Of a DNA stretch of 64,000 nt, positions 16,254 to 27,043 are shown piece after piece. The stretch is taken from positions 53,066 through 117,065 of the forward strand of contig CAMJHQ010000008.1 in NCBI GenBank assembly GCA_946405625.1. The letters are read 5' to 3'. Both the position numbers and the translations under genes were made by a program. Each line of letters opens with the position of its first letter. Positions within the stretch are counted from its first letter, which is position 1. Under the pieces are notes generated by a model. It was not told the DNA's origin, searched no databases, and saw nothing but the letters and a program-made list of their open reading frames with translations. Source of the DNA: an uncultured Lachnospiraceae bacterium. GTDB taxonomy: Bacteria > Bacillota > Clostridia > Lachnospirales > Lachnospiraceae.

Positions 16254-16772
16254 TTACTGCAGACATTCTATTATCGGTTCGATATATCTTCTGTCCGAAA
16301 GATCATAAGATGAAGATATCATCTTGATCATCGCTTCATCATCCTCTGATTTGTTCTTCTTTGCCTTAAGAATCTTCGCATACATCTTCATCATTGCTCT
16401 TGAAGATGCTGACATTTTCGAATAATTCATTCCTCCCGGACAGTAGAAGAAATCTATTTTCTTCCGCTCCTCGTCGGTCAGAACTCTCTTCATTGCCGGC
16501 TCGATAAGCGGGCTGTCTATCGGACTGCCTCCTACGCAAAATGCGACCAGCTTCTTATCTTCCCATTTTTCTATTCTTTCCTTAAACCATTTGAGCTTGC
16601 TGACGCCGCCTGCACATGCCCAGCCTCCAAAAACTATTGCATCATAGTCATCAAAGCTCTTCTTCTTCGCTGCTGCGAATTCAAAGCAATCCGCTCCGAT
16701 CTCATCCGATATCCACTTTGCATATCTCTTGGTAAAACCGGTCTGCGAATTATAAATAACCGCTGTCTTCAT
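16254..16772 (-). CDS. Flavodoxin-domain protein
   Basis: From the ATG giving MKTAVIYNSQTGFTKRYAKW (172 residues) the N-terminus is the first strand and FMN-phosphate loop of flavodoxins (NSQTGFTK). IVFGGWACAGGVSKLKWF and LVAFCVGGSPI match the later FMN-binding loops of the HemG-like menaquinone-dependent flavodoxin family. The frame extends four codons to a GTG; start choice is uncertain because the AAGGA before the ATG is close. It is a single-gene unit. A run of seven Gs on the sense strand lies in its leader (16802-16808). Electron partner unknown. Confidence 0.8.
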   Translation of the reverse strand: MKTAVIYNSQTGFTKRYAKWISDEIGADCFEFAAAKKKSFDDYDAIVFGGWACAGGVSKLKWFKERIEKWEDKKLVAFCVGGSPIDSPLIEPAMKRVLTDEERKKIDFFYCPGGMNYSKMSASSRAMMKMYAKILKAKKNKSEDDEAMIKMISSSYDLSDRRYIEPIIECLQ

Positions 16773-16904
16773 ACTATCCTTCACTCTCTTTCTTAAATTG
16801 TCCCCCCCGCAATTTAAAAGTATACATCAGATTAATTCATGTTTTATTTAATATTTATTACGATTTTCTGAATTCTTGTCAAACCTGCTGCCGCACAAAT
16901 TTAA

Positions 16905-16934
16905 AGAGCCCGAAGCTTTTAAACTCCGGGCTCT
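16905..16934 (-). terminator. Terminator of the giant surface protein gene
   Basis: AGAGCCCG (16905-16912) and CGGGCTCT (16927-16934) form the stem; the transcript continues into TTTAAATTT. Confidence 0.65.
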
Positions 16935-16945
16935 CGACCTAAAAA

Positions 16946-19900
16946 TCATTTCTTACGTTTTTTAAGTATTACTGCTATTCCGATAAGTGAAATTCCGAGT
17001 AAACTGAAGAGTAACCACAGTGCCGTAACATCGCCGGTTCCGACCGAAGTCTTGGATGTACCGACAACCACCTTATTATCCACCATAGTGATCTCCGTAA
17101 CTTCTACCCAGTTATTTCCATCTGCAACATAGAGCTTACCTTCATTATCAAGTTTGAAGTAAACATCCGATGCTACCTGGAATCCGTCCGGAGCCTTGGT
17201 CTCACGGAGAGTATATGTCATTCCTCTCTCGAGTCCGTAAACCTCAGCCTTTTCCTCACCGGTAACAAAGCTGTATACTGTCTTTCCGCTTGAATCAAGT
17301 ATGCTGAGCTCTGCATTCTCCAACTGCTTTCCTGCAGGATCGGTCTTTGCAATAAATGTTGATGTCAACTTATTGATAAATGCAACATCCGTTACCGCAC
17401 TACCCTTTCCTCCGATCACATCTTCGATGCTTTCTGCCTTGAAATACTTGATATCCGCTATTAGCGTTCCGTCACCGGCATCGCTTAACGTAACCACAGC
17501 ATATACAGGTTCTTCTGTATAGATCACGTAATTCTTATTACCCTTTACCTCGCTGATACGATAGTAATGAGTTCCTACATCACTGAGTTCATAATGAATC
17601 TTCTCAAAAGCAAAGCTTCCGTCAGCATCATTATCTACTTCGGATATTACGTCAAACAGCTTATCCTGTTCTTTATACTCTTCAAGCGTAAATCTGTAAT
17701 CACCTGCCTGAAGCTCTCTGTTCTGAATATCCTTATCCAGATTCTCAACCGACTTGGTTCCCTCAAATATCACATCTGCCGATGCTTCATATATATTCAC
17801 GAATGCAGCATCCTTGCTATCCTTCTTCTTAAGTATGTAGCTTGAATCCTTATCATACGCCTCAGCACCTGTAACATTAAGTTCTATAGTACCCTTCTCA
17901 TCATCGGTTGCTGTAATTGTAATCTCGTAAGTATCCTCATCATATGTATAGCCGCCTGCAGGTACGTCAGGGATTCTCTCCTTAACCGTGAACTTATGCT
18001 CACCTACATAGCTGTCAGTACCGTCTATGAAGAATCTTACATCATCAAATGTAATATTTCCGTCCGCATCATTTGTTCCGGATGAAACAAGCTTATCACC
18101 TTCATAGATATCAAATGTAAACTGTCCGTCCTGAAGTGCGGTACCCGTAAGTGCCTTGTCAGCCTTAAGTGTGAAGATTCCTTCAGCCTTATAGTTATTT
18201 GTAAATCTGATTGACTCGGCTGCCTTGTTATCGGCATCAAGAATCTCACTTGTAACATCAAGCTTTCCGAGACCTGAATCCGTAACATTTACATTTACGG
18301 TAAATTCACTCTCATCATAGGTTACACCCGGATGTCCCTTAGTAGGAACAACCTCTGTTACCTTATAAATATAGTCTCCCGTATTATCGCCGTCAGCTTC
18401 ATTCTTCTTATAAGTTACCGTATCAAATGTAATCTTACCTGCATCTGTATTTGTTGCGGTCAGAACCTTTCCTGTCTCAACAGGCTTTCCACCGTCCATC
18501 TTATACTCAACAGCCTTGAAGCTGAACTCATCCTTGTAAAGATCTCTTCCGTTAAGGATCTTCTCTGCTTCAATAGTAAACTTACCTTCAGCAGCATACT
18601 CATTTACGAATGATGCCTTCTCGCCTTCGCCGGAAACATCCAGCTTGATCGTTCCGTCACCGTTATCTGTTGCGATAACCTTCATATCATATGAACTCTG
18701 ATCATATTTATATCCTGCAGGAACTGTAGCAGGTACAACTTCCTTCACGGTATAATCATGCTCGCCCATATAGCTGTCATCACCGTCAATATAGAATCTC
18801 AGACCGCTGAACTTAATCTTTCCGGCTGCATCATTATTTCCGGTTGCAACAAGTGTATCGCCTTCATATATTTCGAAGGTGAACTGCTTATCTTCAAGAA
18901 CTCTTCCCTTAAGTGTCTTATCTGCTTCGATAGAAAGTGTCTCCTCAGCATCATATTCGTTGCTGAATTTCAGCTCATTTGCCAGAACACCATCCTTATC
19001 GGTCAGTGTCTTATCTATCTTCAGAGTTCCGTCTGCATTATCTGATACAACTGCAAGAAGTGAATACTCTGCAGTATCATATGTAATTCCGCCCAGCTGA
19101 CCCTTGTTCTCTGAGATAACATACTTATAGATACCTCTCTCGTCAACTGATGCATTTCTCTTAAATTCAATATCGTCAAATGTAATTCCGCCGTTTGCGT
19201 CGTTTCGTCCGGTAAATTCTCTTCCGGTCTTAACATCGCTTCCGCCTTCAACCTTATATTCGACTGCACTAAACTCAAATTCGCCGTCATTCTCGGCTCT
19301 TCCGTGAAGTTCCTTGGTTCCTTCAAGCTTGATAACACCTGTAGCTTCGTAATTGTTTACGAATGTAGCCTCAGCTGTATCCGGCTTTGTGATGGTATAG
19401 CTTACTCCGCCGGCTGCAAGATCAGCACCGGTAACCTTAATATTTAGTGTACCATCCTGATTATCGGTTGCCTCAACCTTAACCTGATACTCGGTATTAT
19501 CATACTTATATCCTGAAGGTACAGGACTCGGAATATGTTCCTTAACGATGTAATTGTGTGTTCCTACATAGCTGTCATCACCGTCAATATAGTATCTGAT
19601 ATCACTGAAAACAATCTGTCCGTTTGCATCATTTGTACCTGTTGCAACAGCTCTGCCGTTCTCAAGAATATCAAATGTAAACTGCTTATCCTCGATCTCT
19701 CTACCCTTGAGCAGCTTATCGGCTGTAAAGCTGATAGTTCCTTCTGCCTTATAGATATTTACAAAATCAAGTTCTGTTGCCGCTTTATTATCGGCATCAG
19801 TGATTTTCTTATCAAGCGTAAGTGTTCCGTCACCATTATCCGTAACAGAAATCTCAATCCTGTATACCTGATCGGAATAAGTAATTCCCTGCATTACATT

Positions 19901-22900
19901 TCCACTCGGAAGTAATCCGTTATCCGGAGTAGCCTCCCTGAGATAAAATGCAAACTTGCTTCCGGCATACCGCTGATCCAGAGTGAACGGAGTAGGTACA
20001 ACAACGCTTCCATCCTGCTTTGTGTAAGCATATACAAAATCACTTGTAAGCGCTGTTTCCTGTCCGGACGAATCAATCTGATAAATCTGACCGAAGAAGA
20101 CTGCTTCGTTATCCGCAATCATGTTACGTCCCTTAAGTGTCTTCTTTATATTGATATCCAGTGTTCCCGTAGCATTGTAGTTATTTACAAAAGCTGCCGC
20201 TTTTGAACCTGTCGGATTAATCTTATATGTATCTGTTGTATCATCATATGAACAGCCTGAAACAGAAATAGAAATTGTTCCGTTTCCTGCATCCCTTGCG
20301 GTTACGGTAATATTATACGAGCTTCTGTCATATGTATATCCGTTTCCGTTTGTATCAGGTGTAACCTCTCTTACTGTGTAATGATGAGTTCCAAGATTAC
20401 TTGGTGCTGCAGTATTCTCCGAATCTATATAGAACTTGATCGGATTAAATGTAATATCACCTGAAGCATTATTCTTACCGGTTGCTACTACGTTGTTGTT
20501 ATCATCTCTGTCAAGAACTTCAAAACTAAACTGATTTGCAGCAAGCTGTCTTCCGTTCAGAATCTTATCTGCTTTAAGCTTAAACTGAGCTTCAGCCTTA
20601 TACTTATTTTCAAAGTCCAGTGAGTCAGGTTCTGCCGCAGCATCATCCGGATCGATTACAGTCTTTCTTACCTTAAGAGTTCCGTCACGATTATCCGTTA
20701 CCTCAGCAGTAACTGTATAATGCTTTGTTGAATATGTCATTCCCTGTACATAGTCAGCATCACCTGAAGCAGGCACCTTCTCATAAATATCATAGGTAAA
20801 GGTTGCTCCCGCATCCTTTGCGGTAAACTTCAGATAATCACCCGCAACAGCTCCCGTACCATCTGTATACTCACCGCTGAAACTGATATCTCCGTTTGCC
20901 TTCGATTTTCCGATTTCGGCAGCTGTAGCGACAGTAGTTGTTCCTTCAGAATCGGTTCTTGTTATATCAGCAAGGAAGGTAAACTGATCATCTTTCATAT
21001 TTACGCCCACCAAGGATTTTGTTCCGGTAAGCTTCAGCTCTCCCTCTGCCGCATATGAATTTGCAAAATAAATATCATTCTCATCTGTAAGCGCAGTTCC
21101 GTCCTTTGAATAAGTAACATCCGACGACAGCTTTCCTGATGCGTCAGAATTAACGCTGACATGAACATCTATCTGTGAGTTATCATATATCGTACCTGCA
21201 TATTTGTAGGTTCCGTCCGCAAGCTTCTCTGCTCCACTCGGAATCTTCTCTATGACGTAGTAATCATGCTCTCCTGCAGCTTCATACTTAAGTTTATTGA
21301 AGATTATACGTCCAAGATCATTATTCGTTGCCGTTTCCACTAAAGTATCATCTGATTTATCATCAAGTGTTCCCTTAGTGTCATACAACTCAAATGAATA
21401 ATCATCAGCCTTTACCACATGTCCTGTAACTCTCTTCCTTATCTCTACAGGAGCGTCACAGGATGTTGTATATGTATTAACAACCGTAACTGTTTTTACG
21501 GAGCCGCTGGTTGCACCTGTATAAGGAATGATATAGGTATCCGTAACAGTATCATTACTGTTTGCTGATGACCACTCACAGGAATAGCCATTAATATCTT
21601 CACCTGATTCATATATTCTAAATTTGCCTTCAGGTACGTTATTTACCGTAAATCCGTTTGAAATGCTGTTGTCAAATTCCAGTCCGTCTTTCAGCTCTGT
21701 GGCATTGAACTTCTGAGCATCCTTGTCCCATACCGCAACCACATAGTTGTCAGAAGTGCTATACGGTCCTGTAATCCTAAATGTGAGTCCGTCCGGCAGT
21801 TCAAGCTGCGTCATCGGGTCGGATGCATTTTCATTCTGCTTAACTATACTGATTGAGCATTTTGCCGTATTATTGAATCTTACTCTGTCGTAATTTCCCT
21901 GATCTATAGTATCATTTACAACATTATTATATGATGTATACTGACGACCGTTTTCACTTTCATATATATCATATACTGTCTCGAATCTTGCATCCTTTAA
22001 TTCGGTTGCTGTATACTTCGAACCGGAAGGAATACCGGATATAACAATCGATTCACCATTCTTCAGATAAACAATATCATTGCTGTAATATACACCTGTT
22101 TCGGTAGTTCCGTCCTGAAGAGTTTTCACTGTAGGGAACGCCCTATCGTTACCGCCTTCAATATATGGATTTCCGTCCACATCCAGTATTTCAACCTTAA
22201 ACATGAAATCCTCATCCGCATATTTCTCAACGATTGAAGGGATGCCCTTTAAGTTTTTCATCAGGATAAGACTTCCGTTATCTGATTCGTTATTAAAGAT
22301 GTACTTTCCGTCCTTTTCACTCTTTGTCAGAGTTACCGTTCCGTCAACACTTACAATTGATTTAAGCTGACTGTTTTCGACAGTAACCTTATATACCTTA
22401 TCATCCTTAGTGTAATCTGCAGGAGCCTTTGTTTCCTTAAGATAGAATGCAGCTGTACCATTACCTATATCAATACCGGAAAATCTGTAAATTCCTCTCT
22501 GTACTTCATTTGCCGTCTGAAGCTCATTTGTACATGCCTCATCTGAATAAAGCTTAAACTCCGCTCCCGGAAGAGCAATATCTTCACTTGAGGCTTCTGT
22601 TTTTCTGATATCAAAAGCCAGCTTAGAGTTTGTTACCGATAAAGGATAAGGTTCACCTGCACCGACCGATACAGTTACAAAATCTTTTTCTCCTACATCC
22701 GTCGGTCTTTTGTCCGGACTTACTCCTATTGCACTTACATAGTAATAGATTGGCTTATCACGAAGGATATAACCCTCCGGAGCCTTAACCTCTACCAGCT
22801 TATACCATGTCTTATCGGCAATTACAGGAGTCGGATCACTTCCGCAAAGTGCGTTGCTGAGTGTGATGATTCCCGATGTCGGATTAGTGGAATACAGGCC

Positions 22901-25900
22901 ATCACTTGATTCTCCATTTGGCCTTTCAATCCATGTCTTTGTCTCTTCGTCATAGTAATATAGTTCAAAGGAAGCACCGAGAAGAATGCTCGGATCCTCC
23001 GAATCGGATTTTTTCAGATTGATCTTATATGCTTCCGCATCGGCACCTGAATTGTTATTTCGTGTATATACTTTCTTCTCAAAGTTAACCTTGGCAACAC
23101 TGTGATCCTTTACAGATACCTCATTTTCTATTATCTGCATAGACTTATATGGCTTAACTATCGCATCATAAGTAATTCTGAACTTTGCAGCATCATTAGG
23201 TACAGTAATATCTACATCCAGTGTATAATTATCCGGCTCCGGATATGTAACCGCAGTATCAAGCTCTTTCCACGATTTGTCGGTTGAGTCATATTTTTCA
23301 ACCTTAACACTTGCCGGATCAAGAGTAAGGTTATCACTCATTTCATCATGAACCGTAAAGCTCTCTCCTGCTGAAATTCCCATAAGGTCGCCGGCTTCGG
23401 ATGAATTCGTATCAATAACAACCTCGAAGGTTGCCGTAAAATTGTTGTCGATAGTAGGCTCGCCCACTACAGTCTTACTGAGCGCATCCGTTCCGACAAA
23501 CTCACTGGTATCACTTCCCACATACTCTGTATATGTATCTGTTCCGTTCGGAACAGTCTTCTCATTATAGAGATATACCGAATTGCTGAGTATATCAGCT
23601 TCATTCCAGTTTGAAGCATCAACTGTATAAACAAGATACATATGCTTAAACTGCTCTCCTGATTCTCCGAAGAATCCGGTACTATTATCAAATCTCATTA
23701 AAATATCGCTTGCACCTGAGTCGCTGTTATTCAGGGTAATACTTACATTTCGAGAACCTGACTGATATGAACTGTCTACAGGTTTTCCGCCGTTACTCCA
23801 GATGACCTTTCCGTCAACTCCAGGTTCAGATCCGCTGTCGTCCATAAGTGTCAGACTATCCGGATTAAACTTTACACCCGAATAAGAGATAATGTCCTTA
23901 AGTTCATAGGTTGTCTTACTTGCCTGAACAGAAGCGTTAGGATTTATCTCGATAGCATAGGATACTGTTTTTGAATCCTTATCATAGCCCACTACCTTCT
24001 TGAGGATATTTGCCTGAACATCCTTCTTGCTCATATAGTAGCTGGCTTCAGCCATGGCTATTTCCTTATTCGGATTATATATATATTCACCATTATCGTT
24101 CTTTACGCCCTGATATGCCCTTACAGTATTCGTAAGCGTCATAAGCTCCTGATTCTCACAATAATTCGGCAGTGCCTTCATAAGTTCAGGATTTATCTGG
24201 GTCGTATAGTTTATATCAATAGTATATGTGAAATCCTTCTTCGGAAGTTCCTTGATATAATATCTTACGGCACCCGGACTCCAGGTATAGTGATATGGCT
24301 CATAGGTATATGACCATCCTCTGTACAGGGAATCTCCCACATACTGACCTCTGTCATATGTTCTTCCTGAATAAAGATACTGAAAATATGATCCTTCCAT
24401 ATACAGCGGCGGAGATACATATGTTCTTCCCTGATAACTGGAGACATGTGAAAAATAACTTGTTTCAAAGGTCGCATGCTCATCAGGATATGTGAGTCCG
24501 TAATCTCTGCTGTCAGTAGTGTTTATAGTTTCTGAGAACACACCCTTAAGATTATCTACAACATTTGCTATATCAGGGTCACTGTAATCAGCAGATGATA
24601 CACTGAAAATCTGATCCGATATAGCCCACTCATACTGTGCGGTCTGTTCAACGCTTCTACTCTCATTATTAATTACAGCGTAGGATATATCCGGTGCTGC
24701 AGGGAACCAGTCAACGTAATAGCCCGCAAACTGGCTGTCCGATACATAGTCTCTATGTATGTTCGGATTATCATTAAGGTCCATACGCTGAAGGTCGTCA
24801 CTCAGCATAATATGATCGAAGTGAGAATTCTTCGGAACTGTAACGGCAATATGCCAGTCAACGTAGTAGTTTCCGTTTCCATCCTCATATATTCCATAGT
24901 TTTCCTTGGAAATCTCAAGAACCTTCTTATAAGGATTCATCCAGCCGAGACCCGGGCCACGAGGATATCCTTCTATCTCCGTATACATCATTTTTGCAGC
25001 ATTCTGGCTTCCCATATCACTAAGATCGGCTGTTGTATAATAATGCAGCAGATAATATGTCGGTTTTGTATCCAGCGGAACAAACCACAGGAAATTTTTT
25101 ACGTCATCACTTGTAAAAATGCATTCGCTTATATTTTCATTTGTAAGTGTACTTACCCCGAGCTTTGTGCAGAGTCTGCTTCTGATACTCTTTATAGCAT
25201 CCGAGGTTCCGTTAAGGAGATTCTCCATTGCGGTCTTCTCGTTTGCTTTATAAAGATTATTTTTCAGGTCATCGTACAGAGTTTTATCCAGCTTTACCCA
25301 CTTGAGGTTTACTTCCTTTTCCTCAGTTCCGTCGTATATACTAACATAAGGAGTTTGTTCGAAATCATAGATAACCGTTCCGTCATCTTCGTAGTTTGTT
25401 ATCTCATCTTTCACAACCGATCCGCCAAGACTATATAACCTGTTTCGATTGATTCCGATTGTATACGGCACTATAACTGCCGAATCATCGTCCTTCTTCT
25501 GGGCATCCTCCATAGTCTTAAATATCCAGTCTGTTCTCGGATCAAGGCTGCCTTCTTTTCTTGTCTCTGTCTCAGCTGTCGTAATCGTCTGTCCGTTTGA
25601 ATCTGTAATATCATATGTTCCTTTTGCGATATTTACATATCCAGCCTGTGTACCTTGAGCATCCATTTTAAGCAGAGTCTTCTTGTCTGCCATTATTCCG
25701 TACTTAACTTCGGCATAACCGCCTTTCGGAATAGTAATGCCCGGTATTGTCATTTCCTTAGTACTTGACGATCCCGATGCGACACCTGCCTCCGCAAATG
25801 TATAGTAATCCTGGCTCACGCGAGTATTATCGGCGCTGTATATTTCAAGACATATATCCTTCTTTACGCCGCCTTCATCGTATAAGCCGTCATATAATTT

Positions 25901-26839
25901 CAGCTGTGGACTGGAAAATTTATCATTAAATATAAGGCCATTGATACCGAGATTTTCATCGCTTGGTCTTATGATGACCGAAAATTCGGCAAAGGCTATA
26001 TCATCTTCATAAGTAAATTTGGAAATGTTTTTTGCAACGGTAATCTGGGAAAGATCGAAAAGTATCCTCTCATCTCCATCAGTCCAGTGAACATCCACAC
26101 TTGCCAGATTGTCCACATTTCTCCAGTGAGCACCGAGAGAGAAGAAAGCTATAACATTATCATAATATCCCGGAAATGTAATATAGATAACATCGTCTTC
26201 GATGTAATAGGTTCCTATAGTCTGCCCTTTTTCATTATAGAGATTCCACTGTTCATCTTCTGTACCTATATCTCCTATTGTGATATTTTCAGGCAGCTTA
26301 TACTTGTACTTCAGACCATTGGCTTTAAGATCTGCTCTGCTGAGCTTGAAATCTAAATATAATTCAAAAGATTTGCTCGGATTTAACTTATCTGTATGAT
26401 TATACTCCGAGCCGTCAACTATAATTCTGTGTGTATTAAGATATCCCGTGACATCGTAGAATTCGTCCGGGTTTGTTGCAAGAAGAGTCGGCGGAGCATT
26501 CTTTCCTGCAAGGAAATAAATTCCTGTTGCCTCCGCGCCTGTAGAATCCGGCTTCTTCCCCCTTAAAATATCCGAATTCATCTCAAGAGTTTCCTCTTCC
26601 GATGCATCTGATGGGGACGCATTATAATCTGATACGGAAGTATCAGTATAATTTTCGGAAGTTTCCTCCTCTGATGCATCACCGTTTGATGCCATGTCAA
26701 TACTTTCATCCTTCAACACATACGAATAAGAATCTGGAACAAGCCCATTACCCTTAAAGCTTTCCGGATTCCCTATGCTGCTGAAAGACATCATGAGCGC
26801 CATAGCGAGCGCCACGTGCTTTCTGCCAAAAAAGTTCAT
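16946..26839 (-). CDS. Giant surface adhesin with ten pilin-type (Spy0128-like) isopeptide repeats
   Basis: The 3297-residue protein starts with a signal peptide (MNFFGRKHVALAMALMMSFS) and a short Ser/Asp/Glu-rich stretch. About 1150 residues follow with no clear repeat, probably the adhesive head. SpaA/Cna-B-like domains lie near 1263, 1408, 1518 and 1660 (KAPEGY and KAPADY motifs). Ten domains of about 135 residues follow from about 1795 to 3156, each with K-x-L-x-GR near the start, DNGDGTL near the end and a closing F-x-N-x-Y, as in streptococcal pilin subunits that form Lys-Asn isopeptide bonds. The last domain is again SpaA-like (KAPDGF). The end has TSVGTGD, a membrane helix and KKRKK: a cell-wall sorting signal without a normal LPXTG. 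The gene is alone with its own promoter; no sortase lies in the window. GAGGG lies 7 nt before the ATG. Confidence 0.85.
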   Translation of the reverse strand: MNFFGRKHVALAMALMMSFSSIGNPESFKGNGLVPDSYSYVLKDESIDMASNGDASEEETSENYTDTSVSDYNASPSDASEEETLEMNSDILRGKKPDSTGAEATGIYFLAGKNAPPTLLATNPDEFYDVTGYLNTHRIIVDGSEYNHTDKLNPSKSFELYLDFKLSRADLKANGLKYKYKLPENITIGDIGTEDEQWNLYNEKGQTIGTYYIEDDVIYITFPGYYDNVIAFFSLGAHWRNVDNLASVDVHWTDGDERILFDLSQITVAKNISKFTYEDDIAFAEFSVIIRPSDENLGINGLIFNDKFSSPQLKLYDGLYDEGGVKKDICLEIYSADNTRVSQDYYTFAEAGVASGSSSTKEMTIPGITIPKGGYAEVKYGIMADKKTLLKMDAQGTQAGYVNIAKGTYDITDSNGQTITTAETETRKEGSLDPRTDWIFKTMEDAQKKDDDSAVIVPYTIGINRNRLYSLGGSVVKDEITNYEDDGTVIYDFEQTPYVSIYDGTEEKEVNLKWVKLDKTLYDDLKNNLYKANEKTAMENLLNGTSDAIKSIRSRLCTKLGVSTLTNENISECIFTSDDVKNFLWFVPLDTKPTYYLLHYYTTADLSDMGSQNAAKMMYTEIEGYPRGPGLGWMNPYKKVLEISKENYGIYEDGNGNYYVDWHIAVTVPKNSHFDHIMLSDDLQRMDLNDNPNIHRDYVSDSQFAGYYVDWFPAAPDISYAVINNESRSVEQTAQYEWAISDQIFSVSSADYSDPDIANVVDNLKGVFSETINTTDSRDYGLTYPDEHATFETSYFSHVSSYQGRTYVSPPLYMEGSYFQYLYSGRTYDRGQYVGDSLYRGWSYTYEPYHYTWSPGAVRYYIKELPKKDFTYTIDINYTTQINPELMKALPNYCENQELMTLTNTVRAYQGVKNDNGEYIYNPNKEIAMAEASYYMSKKDVQANILKKVVGYDKDSKTVSYAIEINPNASVQASKTTYELKDIISYSGVKFNPDSLTLMDDSGSEPGVDGKVIWSNGGKPVDSSYQSGSRNVSITLNNSDSGASDILMRFDNSTGFFGESGEQFKHMYLVYTVDASNWNEADILSNSVYLYNEKTVPNGTDTYTEYVGSDTSEFVGTDALSKTVVGEPTIDNNFTATFEVVIDTNSSEAGDLMGISAGESFTVHDEMSDNLTLDPASVKVEKYDSTDKSWKELDTAVTYPEPDNYTLDVDITVPNDAAKFRITYDAIVKPYKSMQIIENEVSVKDHSVAKVNFEKKVYTRNNNSGADAEAYKINLKKSDSEDPSILLGASFELYYYDEETKTWIERPNGESSDGLYSTNPTSGIITLSNALCGSDPTPVIADKTWYKLVEVKAPEGYILRDKPIYYYVSAIGVSPDKRPTDVGEKDFVTVSVGAGEPYPLSVTNSKLAFDIRKTEASSEDIALPGAEFKLYSDEACTNELQTANEVQRGIYRFSGIDIGNGTAAFYLKETKAPADYTKDDKVYKVTVENSQLKSIVSVDGTVTLTKSEKDGKYIFNNESDNGSLILMKNLKGIPSIVEKYADEDFMFKVEILDVDGNPYIEGGNDRAFPTVKTLQDGTTETGVYYSNDIVYLKNGESIVISGIPSGSKYTATELKDARFETVYDIYESENGRQYTSYNNVVNDTIDQGNYDRVRFNNTAKCSISIVKQNENASDPMTQLELPDGLTFRITGPYSTSDNYVVAVWDKDAQKFNATELKDGLEFDNSISNGFTVNNVPEGKFRIYESGEDINGYSCEWSSANSNDTVTDTYIIPYTGATSGSVKTVTVVNTYTTSCDAPVEIRKRVTGHVVKADDYSFELYDTKGTLDDKSDDTLVETATNNDLGRIIFNKLKYEAAGEHDYYVIEKIPSGAEKLADGTYKYAGTIYDNSQIDVHVSVNSDASGKLSSDVTYSKDGTALTDENDIYFANSYAAEGELKLTGTKSLVGVNMKDDQFTFLADITRTDSEGTTTVATAAEIGKSKANGDISFSGEYTDGTGAVAGDYLKFTAKDAGATFTYDIYEKVPASGDADYVQGMTYSTKHYTVTAEVTDNRDGTLKVRKTVIDPDDAAAEPDSLDFENKYKAEAQFKLKADKILNGRQLAANQFSFEVLDRDDNNNVVATGKNNASGDITFNPIKFYIDSENTAAPSNLGTHHYTVREVTPDTNGNGYTYDRSSYNITVTARDAGNGTISISVSGCSYDDTTDTYKINPTGSKAAAFVNNYNATGTLDINIKKTLKGRNMIADNEAVFFGQIYQIDSSGQETALTSDFVYAYTKQDGSVVVPTPFTLDQRYAGSKFAFYLREATPDNGLLPSGNVMQGITYSDQVYRIEISVTDNGDGTLTLDKKITDADNKAATELDFVNIYKAEGTISFTADKLLKGREIEDKQFTFDILENGRAVATGTNDANGQIVFSDIRYYIDGDDSYVGTHNYIVKEHIPSPVPSGYKYDNTEYQVKVEATDNQDGTLNIKVTGADLAAGGVSYTITKPDTAEATFVNNYEATGVIKLEGTKELHGRAENDGEFEFSAVEYKVEGGSDVKTGREFTGRNDANGGITFDDIEFKRNASVDERGIYKYVISENKGQLGGITYDTAEYSLLAVVSDNADGTLKIDKTLTDKDGVLANELKFSNEYDAEETLSIEADKTLKGRVLEDKQFTFEIYEGDTLVATGNNDAAGKIKFSGLRFYIDGDDSYMGEHDYTVKEVVPATVPAGYKYDQSSYDMKVIATDNGDGTIKLDVSGEGEKASFVNEYAAEGKFTIEAEKILNGRDLYKDEFSFKAVEYKMDGGKPVETGKVLTATNTDAGKITFDTVTYKKNEADGDNTGDYIYKVTEVVPTKGHPGVTYDESEFTVNVNVTDSGLGKLDVTSEILDADNKAAESIRFTNNYKAEGIFTLKADKALTGTALQDGQFTFDIYEGDKLVSSGTNDADGNITFDDVRFFIDGTDSYVGEHKFTVKERIPDVPAGGYTYDEDTYEITITATDDEKGTIELNVTGAEAYDKDSSYILKKKDSKDAAFVNIYEASADVIFEGTKSVENLDKDIQNRELQAGDYRFTLEEYKEQDKLFDVISEVDNDADGSFAFEKIHYELSDVGTHYYRISEVKGNKNYVIYTEEPVYAVVTLSDAGDGTLIADIKYFKAESIEDVIGGKGSAVTDVAFINKLTSTFIAKTDPAGKQLENAELSILDSSGKTVYSFVTGEEKAEVYGLERGMTYTLRETKAPDGFQVASDVYFKLDNEGKLYVADGNNWVEVTEITMVDNKVVVGTSKTSVGTGDVTALWLLFSLLGISLIGIAVILKKRKK

Positions 26840-26884
26840 AACGTTTCCCTCAATTATTTATAGATTTGATTTGTATCAAAAATT

Positions 26885-26913
26885 AATATAAGTGATTCTG
26901 CTTGAAAATACAA
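26885..26913 (-). promoter_or_regulatory. Candidate promoter of the giant surface protein
   Basis: TTGTAT (26908-26913) and TATATT (26885-26890) on the minus strand with 17 bp between them, about 45 bp before the start codon. Confidence 0.5.
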
Positions 26914-27043
26914 TAATTTTTTATGATTTTTTGACATTTTTATTATATTTCAGCTTGTCTTAGTTTCCATAACATGGGATTTTTTTGAGTATATTACCGA
27001 ACGGATTATCTGACACAATTTCAGTATTGTGATATTGAGTTTC

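Noticed and set aside
16235..16275. Duplicated 3' end of the flavodoxin gene (TGCAGACA and CGCAGACA 19 bp apart)
   Set aside because: The similarity covers only about 15 bp with mismatches and could be chance.
16800..16812. Phase-variable G-run in the flavodoxin leader
   Set aside because: Seven identical bases alone are too few to claim phase variation, and the run is outside promoter and ribosome site.
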